A stretch of 64,000 bases of DNA from Sphagnum compactum (lineage: Eukaryota; Bryophyta; Sphagnopsida; Sphagnales). The DNA is taken from NCBI GenBank assembly GCA_965153455.1, contig OZ234493.1, positions 7,616,213 to 7,680,212 of the forward strand, given 5' to 3'. Position numbers and translations under genes: made by a program. This document shows, piece by piece, positions 47,939 through 59,650 of the stretch. The notes under the pieces are model-generated. The model was given only the letters and a program-made list of their open reading frames with translations. It made no database searches and was not told the origin of the DNA. Each line of letters opens with the position of its first letter. Positions within the stretch are counted from its first letter, which is position 1.

Positions 47939-50470
47939 GGACTATGAAATTAGCCTTTTGTTAGAATTGTAATCAAAATCCGAACCTTGAATAAGAAGTC
48001 TTGAACAAAAGTTCAAGTTTCATAAGTAAGCAAGTTAAATTTTTTTGAAAAGTTGGCAAGTGGTTGTAGACTCTGTATCTATATAATTCCTAACTTTAAT
48101 TTGTTATAAAAGTATTTACTTATGCAATTTTTAATCTTGGGAAATGTGTAATGTGTACATATGGAACCAAACTCAAAATTTGAACCAAGTTTGGAGCTTC
48201 TTAAATTTGAAAAATTGTCCCAAAATGTCCATGCTTTAGAAATTTGAAGAACCGAGGTTAAACCCACAGTCAAAGTACCTACCAAATTTTTTTGGGTATC
48301 AAAACAAAAACAAGAGTTTATTTTAAAAAGGAAAAGCCAACCAATGCATACTACCCTTGAGAATTTTATTGAAGATATGCATCAAGTTTGTACATGTATG
48401 TTTAAACATGCAATCTTTTTTTTACTTCATTTACCTATCATCATTAACCTATCCATTGTACTTATTAATTTATTATTATAAGCACTCTTTAAGCCTTTAA
48501 TTAACTAGAGGCCTAATGCTTCAATATTTATAATATCTTCCAAAGTGCATCACAATTGCAATAATGATAATCACCCATGCAATATTCAAAATATCTTTAA
48601 AAAGACCCAAAAAAAGACCTTGTAGGCAAGTATATGTGAACAAGGAACTTTGATTGTGGCAATTGAATTTTCTATGCACAAATGAATTGTTGTGATTTCT
48701 AAATTGAATATTCTTTTGTAAAGGTCAAAAGCAAATTAAAGTCAAAGTCAAAGTCGCCCCACCCTAGGATCTAGAATCTCTATTGTCAACCCAAATTGAA
48801 AATTTGGGCTATGAATATTATGGGGCTTTTGGGGTCCACTTGCAAGTGGATTCCTTTGTTAAAAAGTCAATATGGGATTTGATTCTTGAAGTTCAGTATG
48901 GAAGTTAGACCTCTCATTTTTTTTAAATTTTAATTTTTGCTGAAAATGAAATATTTTGGCGATAAATTCTCTTTTTTCTTTAAAAGGTGAATTTTTTTAA
49001 ACCAAAACAAGGTTTTACTTTTCTTTTTATTATTTTTATTTTTACTGAGGGCATTGTCATTTTTATGCCTACTGGTTACACAGTTTTAAGAATTCCTTGG
49101 AATTAGGATTTTAAAAAAGGGTTTTGTGATGTATGCCTACAGAGTGGGGATTATCAAGACACTAATTTAGCCAAAGTGACAATCATTGAGAAATTAGCCC
49201 AATATTACTTCATATCATAACAATCCGGAGATTCAGGGAAAAACAATGGTATTAATATTCAAAATCTACCAAATTTTTGAAACCATTTTTTCCATGAAAA
49301 CTCCTATGTCTAGATTGAAATCATGTCTTTCAATCTCAAATTTTACGAATATTCAGTAATAAAAAAAATTCACCATAGTTGGAATAGTGCAAGAAATTAC
49401 GGAGATCTTTCATCTGGTAACCTCACCAAATTTCTCAAGATATTGAAACAAGAAAAAAACAAGGGTTGTGTGTTACACTGTGGCCTTGCCTTGTTTACAT
49501 TACGAAGTATCTTAAGGCAAAAGAATAATTATGGAAATTCAAATATTTCACCATGCAAAAATATAATCTTCAAAAAAATCCTCTAAAAGAAACCAAAATC
49601 GTTCAAGTTATTATAACTCTATTATAACTAATCTCAAGTTTCAACACAAGCCAAAATATCATCTTCCAAAAATCCTCATTTAAAAATAAACCTATTACGT
49701 AGGGGCCAAAATCCCTTAAGCTACAATACTCTATAACGAATCTAAACACAATATCCTTGCCTACCAAGGCAAGGCCGACAAACTTAAATTGGGACAAGGC
49801 CTACTCCCCAGGGCCTCCCCCAACAACTACAAATTGGAATATGTTTAATCGATTTCCAAATAAAGAGGAATTCATAGAAAGATGTCTTTGGGGATTTGTG
49901 TTTTTTTAGAGTTTTTTTTTTTTTCAACACCCTAATCATGAGCAGATTTTCAATAGCTTTTGCACCAATGTGCATCCCATTTTTCCTCCATTCAATTTGT
50001 ATTCAATTGAGTTTCACTTGGATTAAATTTCAAATTTAATCTAATTCAAGTTTCAAACAATGTCATTTCATATTTTCATTTGTATGGAACTTAATTTCCA
50101 ATTCGTTTCTTCCATCAATTGATTGTCACTGGTAGTGTGAAGCCCAAGTTGATTATAGAAAAAAAACAATTGTTGGTTCTAAGGAGGATTTTCTTTTCCA
50201 TTTTGTAAGGAAGGTGAACTAGCGATGATTCACAAAAGGATTTATCCGAGTTTGGCTATAAAAGTTTTTGGAACCCCATTCATAAGTAGCCGAATTTGGC
50301 TATGCATCATAGAAGAAAATAGAAATTTTTGGGACCCTACTTCGACCACATGCTAGAACCTAGCATGTTTAGATTTAACAATTTCAAAAGAACTTCCTTG
50401 AAAATGACAACTTTGGCCTTTTCCTAAATAATCAAGATCTTCAAATTTATGATAAGAATAGTACGTGTGG
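47939..50470. other. AT-rich intergenic DNA
   Basis: No gene recognised. It contains copy 2 of dispersed repeat A. I looked for a left LTR and primer-binding site for the copia remnant to the right and could not find one. Confidence 0.45.
49628..49751 (+). repeat. Dispersed repeat family A, copy 2
   Basis: This is the counterpart of 670-807 in the same orientation, shorter by small internal deletions such as the loss of the segment around TATTTATTACCTAG. Confidence 0.75.
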
Positions 50471-51026
50471 AGATGCAAAGAAAGATGTAACAATTATGGT
50501 GAATGGGAACATTAGGCACAAGAATGCCTTCAACTAAAAAAAGGCCATAAATTCAAGACAACAACATAAAGCCATTCTTATTCAAGAAGATAAAGAGGAG
50601 GAAAAACATGTTTAATCAAATGATAGAAAACAATTAGAGTTGTTTGATGTAACAATATTGATAATGAACTTCAACAATATACAAGAAATCATGGTTTATT
50701 TGATTGAAAAACTAAACCAAAAATCAATCATTTTGACATTTGGTCAATTTGACCACTTAGTCATACTAGACAAATCAATTTGAACATGTTCAACTTGATT
50801 TGTGGTTTTTTATTAACCATAAAATGGTCTTTTTGATTAGTCAAATAGAATAAAAAATGGGCAACCAAAAGAAATTAATTAAAAAATAACTCAATTTGTA
50901 AACATAAAAATAATAAATAATAAATATAAGTAAGTACCTACCTACCTATCCACAACCCACCTAAGTACTATACATTTACACACATGTATATGATATATAT
51001 GAACATACATACTCCACATAGTACAT

Positions 51027-51099
51027 GTTGGTAAAGGGGATTGAACCTTGGTCTTCTTGGTTCAAAACCAATGTTTTGGCCATCAAACCACCCCACCAC
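51027..51099 (-). mobile_element. tRNA-like sequence, probable SINE or tRNA pseudogene
   Basis: Read on the minus strand, 73 bases contain an A-box-like TGGTTTGATGG, an anticodon-arm-like TTGG-TTTTGAA-CCAA with TTG in the anticodon place (as in tRNA-Gln), and a perfect B box GGTTCAATCCC. The acceptor stem pairs poorly (about half the positions), so it is unlikely to be a working tRNA gene. Internal Pol III boxes at tRNA spacing are the hallmark of plant SINE heads. Confidence 0.5.
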
Positions 51100-51289
51100 T
51101 TTATAAAACAATATGATACTAAATGCATTTAACATGTTTCCTTAAACTTCCATGAAATGTGTTAAATGTGTATTATAACATTTGAAGTTCAAATTTTTTC
51201 ATAAGTAGGTTAATGGGTTCCTAACTAAGTAAATAGATAGTTACACATGCCTACCTACCTATGTTTTTAAATGTACATACCTACTTCTG

Positions 51290-51470
51290 TAAACTATAAG
51301 TAAGTATGTAGGTAGATAATAGGTAGATAATAGGTAGGTATATAGATAAATAAATATAGGTAGGTAAGTAGGTAGATGGTAGGTAAGTAGGTAGGTAAAT
51401 AAATAGGACATAGGTAGGTATCTAGTAGATAAATAGGTAGGTAGGTAGGTAACCTAGTAGGCATAGCAAA
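51290..51470 (+). repeat. TAGG-type degenerate minisatellite
   Basis: The sequence consists almost wholly of TAGGTAGG, AGGTAAGTAGG and TAGATAAATA variants. On the minus strand it gives a Tyr/Leu/Pro-repeat open frame that is an artefact of the repeat. Confidence 0.88.
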
Positions 51471-54400
51471 TAAGTTAATTAACCAAATTAATATGGCCAA
51501 TTTGATTAAATATGGACATTTAGTATGGCCAATTTGACTAAGCCATGGGCATTTTGATGGACCATTTTAAAAATTTGTCTTTCTTGACTAGACATACGAT
51601 TTAACACTTAGTCAAAATGGTCATTTGGGTCAAAAGAACCAACCCAAAGGATCATGTGTCTTTTATGCCCTCTGCTTTTAGTCAGAGTGAACATCTTTTT
51701 GGTCAATGTGAACACTTTAGTCAAATTGAACCTTTTGAAAATCGGTGACTTTTTGTAATGAATCTTGATATTGTTTGGTATTTTGACTCCAACCAAATAG
51801 TGGAAAATATAGAAAAAAAGAATATCAAGGTTTCTAGAATTAATTGAAGAGATGAATTTTTATTATATGGGTTCAAAATAATATGTGAAAACCACGAAAT
51901 TAGGAAACAACTCACCACAACTAATACACCTCATCAAAACAAGGTGGCGAAATGAAAAATTCACACATTCTTGGATAAAACAAAAAGTATGGCAATTCAC
52001 AATGGGGTACCAAATTATTTTGGATAGAAATTGTGAATACTACAATGTACTTGACAAATAGGAACCAAGTCAATCAAACAACTAATTATTGTTAGAACAT
52101 GTTTACATAAAAGTATGACCAAATCTTAAACATATGAGGGTGTTTGGTTGTCTAACTTATGTCCACATTGAAAAGAATCAAGATGGTAAAATGGGATCAA
52201 AATCTATGAAATGCATCTTTTTAGGTTACAATGATAGTTTAAAAGCATATTGTTGCTACAACCTAGAGATAAGGAAGATGGTAGTTTGAAACAATATCAT
52301 TTTCAACAAAAATATCATGGGGACTAAATTTCTACATCAAGAATAGAAAAAATAATTTGCATTGAAAAAAAGAATTCCATTATGCTTGGCATCACCTAAA
52401 AATGAACCAATAGTGGAAGTAATGCAACCAAAACTTGTTGTTGATGGAAAAAAATAAATTTCCAAAAATTAAGGATGATATAGTTAATGAAAGCCAAACC
52501 ATGTTGTTAATGAAAAAATAATGTTTTCAAAAATGGAAAATGAAGTTGATAATGGAATTGAGACATCAAGCCAAACCAAGGAAACACTAACAATTCGTCA
52601 ATTGTGAAGAGTACCAAGTGTTGTCATTCTAATGTTCATTAAAACATGTGGGTAAAAACATAGTCAAAGGAGCCTCCCAAGTGAATGGACATTCCTTAAA
52701 ATTGCATTTTTGTATGTTTGAAAAATCATAAGGGAAGCATAATAGTTTGGATTATTGTAATCTTTTTTGGAATATTTTCCATTAATTGTAAATTTTATTT
52801 GTTCAAAGCTTGACACATATAAAAAAAAACTCAAACCTCAAGAATGGACAATTTTTATTTTTTTCAAACATCTTTTTTTCCTACCAAAGGTGCACCATTC
52901 CTTCTAAAAATTGGAGAGGATTCTAACATTGATGACTATAAAGGCGAAAGGACTTGAATTAATGAAAACTGTTTAAATAACCAATTTGAGCACATTTGGT
53001 TCAAACATGTTTTTGACCCTAAAAATTATAGATTTTGAAAATGTGGCCTTAACAAAAGTTGTTCATATTTATGTGATACATGGCATGAATGCATAATATA
53101 TATGATATATAATCTATTTATAATCAAAAAATATTTATATCTAACATGTAGTGTTAAACTTGGTGTCCAAAATTATAAATTATAAATTATAAACCAATGC
53201 AGAAATGGCACATGCATGTGTAGTGTTTGGAAAATGACTTTTACTTTGGCACCCCTAGCTCCTTTGATCGTGTTTTCACCCATGTACCCAATCGAAGAGT
53301 GTTCCTATGTATTCAAAGGATTATATTTTTATGGTGCAGCTAAAACTTGAATTAACGTCGTATGAGCAAGCATCACAACATTTAAGATGGAGAGAAACAA
53401 TGAAGCAAAGATACGAGTTTATTATAAAAAACAAGATTGGACTTTTATAGACTTGCTGCAAGGAAAAGTTTTTGTGACAACCAAGTGGGTATATAAGACA
53501 AAGATGGGAGTAAATGGAAGTATATAAAAACCAAAAGTCGTTTGGTGGCCCATGGGTTTGAAGAACAAAAAGGAATCGATTATGAAAAAACATTTGCATC
53601 TATTATGAAATGGGCAATTATATAGATGGTAGTTGCCTTAGTTATTCAACAAAATTGGAGCATCAAACATCTAAATGCAAAAATTACTTTTTAAAATGAT
53701 GATCTTGCAAAACAGGTCTACATCAAACAACATTAAGGTTTTGAAGTAAAAAGGAAGGAACATCAAGTGTGTTGATTGTCTCGCCCAATTTATGGGCTAA
53801 GGTAAGCATTTCGAGCTTGGTATGCCAAAATAGATCACTTCCTACATACACATGGTTTAACAAGGAGTGATATGGATCATAATTTATACTACAATGTTTC
53901 AAGAAAATGATGTGTGAACTTCATACTTTATGTTGATGTAGATTTGTTCTTTATTAGAAGTAATGTAATTACATTAGCAAGGATCAAACAACAAATTGAA
54001 AAACATTGAGATGTCCAAGTTGGGATTAATGATGATTCACATAAGGGTAGAATGTCAAAGTGCTAACAAGTGTCATGCTCATGCAAAGAAGGTATGTAAA
54101 AATGATACTTACAAGGTTCAACATGATAGATTGTAATCTAGTTGCAACTCCTATGGAAAAAAGGATATGGTTGCAAAGTGACATGAGCTTAGGATATACT
54201 GACCACACTAAATACTTGAGTATTGTGGGGCATTATTTGATTTTTTCACAAATCCAAGACCAAACTTTTTGTTCACAATAAGTTTTGTGAATTGATACAT
54301 TATAGTGCCACAACAAGCACATATGGAAGCAACCAAATGGATTTTACAATATGTTAAGGGAACAATTGATTAAAGATTATTCTTTTCAAGGAAGAGTGTT

Positions 54401-54900
54401 GGACAAAATGTTTATCATAGGGTATCATAATGCAAATTGGGTGAGGGATTTGGATAGGAGGAGATCAACAAGTGGCCTACTATTCAAAATGGGCCTTAGT
54501 TCAATTGTATGGAGTACGAAATTAATTGCAACCAATTGTGGTTTTATCCACCATGGAAGCAAAATATAAAACCCTTGCAGATGGAGTTAAAAATGTTATT
54601 TGGATAAAAAGGTAGTGAATGAGTTCGATTTTCAAGATTATGTTCTAACCACCATTTGGTGTGACAATTAGAATGCCATGAAGTTGATTAAAAATCATGT
54701 ATTCCATGCAAGAATGAAACATATAAAATTACATCAACAATACATTCATGAGAGAATAAAAGTAGGAAAAATTGACGTGGTGTATATTGCATTGAAAGAA
54801 CAAGAAAGATACATCATGATCAAAACATTTAGAAGAGCATATTTTAAACTTTTGAAAAGAATGATTAGAATGCACAATATCCAAAAAATTTATTGAATAT

Positions 54901-56925
54901 CACTAGAAGAAATGTTGTCCATTCTGACCATATTTTTGAAATTACTATACAGCTAGTAGTGTGTTAGTCCTACGTGTCCATGTAATTGCAACTTGTTATA
55001 ATTGCATATGCAACTATAAGAAGGGTTAAACCAAATTCTAGTATTAAATGCGACTATAACTTACAACTAATATGATTTTCATTGAAAATGTAAATGAAAA
55101 GTGAACAATGTCATTCGATTTTGATTACATCCATCAATGGATGATACTGTAGTTGGCAACTACAATGAATTTTTTTGCAAATGCAATAATAATATTCTAC
55201 CACATGTATAAATAAACATAAACCACACATGGCAAACTTTACTATTTCAATTGGACTATTAAGCCTTCAATGTACCCATCCATGGGTCTTCTCTGCAATT
55301 TTCCATGGGTTTTCTTTGATATAAAATTTAATAGTTAATAGGTTGCTAGAAAAGGCTATTATAATCTAGTTGGTAAACCAAGCTAGGTAATTTTAATAGG
55401 TTATGTTAAACTAAATAGGCCTGTGTACATTGGTAGCCTAGCTTAGCTTACATACTTAATTGATTGGCCTAAATTATTTATAGGTAATAGTAGGCTAGAT
55501 TATAAGGTGTAGCTAATAGGTTAAGTTATGAAGGTTAATCCTAGTTAGGCTAGGTAAGCTAGGTAGGTAGTTGGTAGGTTAAATCATTAATTAATTGGTA
55601 GACTAGGTAGTAGGTAGTAAGTAGGATAGGTAATAGGTAGGTAATTAGTTTATTGTGTGAATATGTGATCATGTTTTGATATATTTAATTATTTAAATAA
55701 GGTTAGGTACTTAATCAATTAACTAGATAAGCTAGGTAGTATGTAATAAGTAGGATAGGTACTAACTAGTAGGTAGTAGGTAGGTAAGTAAGCTAAATAA
55801 GAGGTATTTTAATTGTGGATATGTTATAATGTTTTTATATTAATTGATTAATTAATTAGCTATGTTAAAAAATTAATTTATTAAATGTAGGCTAAGTAAT
55901 TACTTTATTAGGTAGGCTAGATAGTTATAGATAGTAGGTATGTAACCTAGGTAGTATTAACAAGTATGTAGCCTAGGTAGTATGTGATAAGTAGGATGGG
56001 TGGTGGTAAGTAGTAGGTAGGTTCAAATATTGTGAATATTTTATTATGTGGATATATGATATATATTTATTATTATTATAAATTAGGTAGGTTAGGTAAT
56101 ATATAATAGGTATGTAGCCTATGTAATATGTAGTAAGTAGGATAGGTAGTAAATAGCTAGGGAAAATAGTAAATATTTTATTGTGTGGATACATGATAAT
56201 GTTTTTGTATGGGACAAATGATGTGATAGTGTTGTAGTGTTGTAGTGTTTCCCTTTCGTTAGAATTTATCCCATATCATCTTTTGTTTACACCTTCAAAC
56301 TTGTAAAGTATAAAAGTAGACGAAAAAACAAACTATGTTCATGGTATGCACTATAAACATAGTGCATGTGCCATTTGGGATGAGCTAATCAAAAGGTTTG
56401 TCCCCAACAAAATGAATAGGATCCTACCTACCTACCTACTTAGCCTATGTTAGGTAACCTATTATAGTTTAGCTTAAGATAAATTATAATTGATTAATTA
56501 TAATGTTTAATTATTGTCATTATAATATTTGATTGTTGTAATTATAATTTATCTTTTTGGAACAAATGAAAAATTGTCATGTGGTTTATGGCCATTGGTT
56601 CTTTAAACTACCACATGGGTAATCCTAATCACCTGTCAATGGTACATTTGGTAGCATGTGACTACCCCAAATGAAGTTTCTAATGTAGTCACAAATTGGG
56701 GTTCCACATCATACTAAGAATCATCCATAGCAATGGATGAGAAATTCTGGCCTAATTGTAAGGTTTGGGACTATAGTTCCAACTTCATGACCATATCATG
56801 TCTTTTGCAATTGATTGTCTTCTGGCATGTGTCTAAAGCAACTAAACTATTTTTAGTCATATATGTCCATTACAACTACAAATGAGTTGCAAATTTAGTC
56901 ATTGATTTTTAAATTTCTTCTAGTG
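54901..56925. mobile_element. Non-autonomous CACTA (En/Spm-type) DNA transposon, 2,025 bp, nested in the copia element
   Basis: The left end CACTAGAAGAAAT (54901-54913) is exactly mirrored by ATTTCTTCTAGTG (56913-56925). The flanks are TAT on both sides (54898-54900 and 56926-56928), the expected 3-bp target duplication. Subterminal regions carry repeated GTTGCAA, CAACTACAA and TTGCAACTTG-like motifs in both orientations. The inside has no transposase and is filled largely by TAGG-type repeats. It sits directly after the copia RNase H and 3' coding part, so it inserted after the copia element did. Confidence 0.9.
55540..56170 (+). repeat. TAGG-type minisatellite inside the CACTA element
   Basis: The stretch is made of degenerate TAGGTAGG, TAGTAGGTAG, AAGTAGGATAGGTA and CTAGGTAG units, with longer blocks such as GTAGTAAGTAGGATAGGTA recurring at roughly 120-200 base intervals, together with ATTGTGTGGATA-type blocks. 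Amplification inside the element is likely. Confidence 0.8.
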
Positions 56926-57000
56926 TATCCCTTAGAAATAACAATAAACTCTTGAACTTGTACTTGGGTGGTAAGTTGTGAAGGAAGATGTTGTAACACA

Positions 57001-58365
57001 CCTAGCCATTAGTAATAGTAATTTAGTATGCAACTCCATCCAAAACAAAGACCCAACTCATGCTTCTCAAAAAATACAACACCTGTAATTATAATAAATA
57101 GGTAACTGCATATTAAAAAAAATTATGTTGTGATGACCTTAGATTAAAGAATCATGGTGGTGACAAAAGTTAATAATGATGACTTTGAATCAAAATTACG
57201 TAGATCAACATAATAAAGATGGTGACTGTAGTTAGTAGCATCAATTTATATATTTTTGGCAATTTGTATATATAGATGTGCATTCATCTTTTTACTTACT
57301 CAATTTGAAAATATTTTATATGATTGCAAATGTCAAATTCTTCCTACATCTTTTTGCAAAATTCGATCATATGTTTAATTGTTAGAGGATAACAATAGAT
57401 TTTCCTATCCTTTGACCAATTTCTCTTGATGTGCCAAATCAGGCAACTACTTATGTGCCACACACACTTTCTTATTGATCCCTTGCACTTCCTTTTGAGG
57501 TTGTGATGCTCCATTCCTTTTAGTAACATCTTTGGAGTTGTTCCTACTTTTCTTTTTGGTAACTTCTATGAACCTTTTTATGTCAACCTTAAGGCCACAA
57601 CTAATGGCCTTTTGCCCATGATCGCCTTTTTTTCTTGACTTGTAGCATGTTTTGAGTGAGCCCTCCATTTTCTAAGGTTTGGTCTCGGTTCCTTTCTGCC
57701 ATCACCATTCAATGTGCCTTTGAATCTTGGGCTCAATGTGCACTTCACTATGCTTTTCCTTGTTTGGTATGCTTGACAATCTCCCAATAAATGGAACAAG
57801 TTGTTGATTATTATGTGTTGTGAATGGTAATATGAAGTTTTCTTGCTAGATAATATTTTAAAAAAAATATTCTAGCTTTCAAATGAGTAGATTTTAATGA
57901 TTGTGATAAAGGCCTATTGGAAGCACTTCCTTGGCAAAGCTCAAAAAGGATTGAATCACCTTTTTTGCACATGATGCTTCCATGACTTCCATTAGTTTGT
58001 TTGCCTCCACCATGGTAACATCTTCTTCCATTTGAAGTAAAGGATATGGGATAAATTGAGGTGCTATGGGAAACACCCTTGGGGAACATCATTGGGAACA
58101 TAAGGGAACAAACTAGGAACATGACGAGAACACAAGAATTTAAAAAATCCTATCCTCACACCTCCCCCGTCCAAGGGATAAAAGATGAACTTTGTCGGGT
58201 GCATGTTTAGTCATCTCATTGGTTGCATGTAGATTGTTTTTTTAAACATGGTTGCCACCTTTTTTCTACTTAAACTAATATTGCTTCTACAAAGCACACC
58301 ATACCAACCTTTTTTTTGCAATGATATGTTGCCAAAATCTGGATATTAAAAAAACAAGGGCAATT
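57001..58365. other. Possible copia LTR remnant, then unrecognised DNA
   Basis: The start may belong to the 3' LTR of the copia element. On the minus strand 57344-58122 several overlapping open frames (60-103 codons) rich in Lys and Arg follow one another in different frames. They look like one broken coding sequence, perhaps a transposon gag, but no domain is recognised. Confidence 0.3.
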
Positions 58366-58502
58366 TTGGAGGTTTTCAATCACCAGAAGTGAGGGAAATA
58401 AATAGATAAATCATCAAATTTCATTGTGTAGTAGCCAAACATATAAAAGGATCAAATATTTGCACTTTATTTTGGTTTTGTTCTATAGCTAGATTTGACT
58501 AA
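58366..58502 (+). repeat. Dispersed repeat family B, copy 2
   Basis: Counterpart of 39746-39892. It lacks most CG dinucleotides that copy 1 keeps, for example CAATCACC against CAGTCGCC, consistent with deamination of methylated cytosine. Confidence 0.82.
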
Positions 58503-59420
58503 AGGAAATTTTGAAACGCGATAGGCTCTTGAAAGACATGTTTGAAGAAGAGACTTGAAACTCAAGTTTGTTGTCGAAGGTGTTTTGGTGCCAAAGATTG
58601 GGAGCTTAGGTTTGAGGGTTGGGATCTTTACTTCCGTGGAGTTTGTGGTGATAACTTACCATTGGTGATAAATGTGAAAATCTTCAAATTTCAAAGATAT
58701 ATCAATTAAATGCAATATTGAAATATCCCTAGGTTACCATAAGTTGATAGTAATGTTGATAACTTGCCACATAGGCTTTACTTATCAATTAGACCAATTG
58801 TAATTTGAACAAAACTTGGTATTTACATCATTATATGTGATGCTATCTACATCTGTGAATGACCTTGAAGCTAAACATTGCACATACCATTTGGCAACAA
58901 GCATAGTCTTCATGAACTTGGATCAATTGTCTATGAGGGATTCAATTCTACGGTCCAAATGTGTGAACTACATGTTGGCCATGTTGGCCAGTTATTGTAA
59001 TTTCCCATAATACACAAGGTATCAATATCAACAAATTCAAAAGTTTAAACAGGTCAACTATCAATTCCATTGTCAGAATAATTTTCCCAATTATTAACAA
59101 TTTATTGCTTGGTTTTTTTTAAATAATAAATATTGGTTATGCATAAAGGTCGGTTATAAATACCTGCCTTGAATAATACCTAGGTTATAGAATTTTTATT
59201 TATATATTTATTTATATATAGGTTATACATACCCAAGTTGGTAACCGGGTATTTTTTGGGATAACCAGCCGACGTGGGTGTGAATTATTTCCCATTGCTT
59301 TTATTCTTTTCCTGTTGCTGTTACTTTTCTCGCATGGTGTTGCTTTTTTCGTGTGATGAAGTAAATTAAATTATTAACTATTTAATTAGTAAAACTGATT
59401 TATAATTAATGAAAATTTAA
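58503..59420. other. AT-rich intergenic DNA
   Basis: No gene recognised. Around 59150-59260 GGTTAT and ACCC-type short repeats occur. Confidence 0.45.
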
Positions 59421-59424
59421 ATAA

Positions 59425-59650
59425 TCAGGTCGTGAAAACCGGATCTCAAAAACCGGTGGTTGTAGTATATACGAGAATCGACTTATCTGAGAATCGAGTG
59501 CGTTTGAAAAAAATAAAAATGGATAACCTGATCGGTTCTCACCAGCCCCCCCCCAAAAATGAATATATTAGAGAACCGATCAGGTTCTCGTAACATCACG
59601 AGAGAACCGGAATCGGACGGTTCTCACAAAAAAGTGAAGTGAGAACCGCC
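59425..59650. repeat. Foldback cluster built on GAGAACCG motifs
   Basis: AACCTGATCGGTTCTC (59525-59540) is exactly complementary to 59571-59586, with a 30-base loop. Further GAGAACCG or CGGTTCTC copies follow to about 59648, including a second local hairpin, GAGAACCG...CGGTTCTC, at about 59602-59625. To the left, degraded forms such as GAGAATCG and AAACCGG occur. The cluster may be the end of a foldback element or a nested inverted duplication. It is also unusually rich in CG for its surroundings. Confidence 0.75.

Larger units (their letters stand above)
50470..57000 (+). mobile_element. Decayed Ty1/copia retrotransposon, interrupted by later insertions
   Basis: In order along the plus strand: a gag zinc-knuckle remnant (about 50480-50526; spacing kept, but the second Cys is Tyr and a stop is present); an integrase C-terminal stretch (about 51960-52330); reverse transcriptase from about 53350 (TKWVYKTKMGVNGS), with the catalytic region near 53930 reading LYVDVDLFF instead of the usual YVDD; a connection stretch (54090-54250); and RNase H (about 54415-54600; DLDRRRSTSGLLFK). 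Many stops and frameshifts make it inactive. Its 3' part resumes after the CACTA insertion at 56929. A purine tract at 56981 followed by TGTTGTAACAC at 56989 may mark the 3' LTR start. Gene order (integrase before RT) is diagnostic of copia. Outer limits are uncertain. Confidence 0.85.

Noticed and set aside
48000-50470. 5' LTR of the copia element
   Set aside because: No sequence matching the candidate 3' LTR start (TGTTGTAACAC) or a tRNA-Met primer-binding site was found here.
51294-51500. Tyr/Leu/Pro-repeat membrane-like protein on the minus strand
   Set aside because: It is a translation of the TAGG-type minisatellite.
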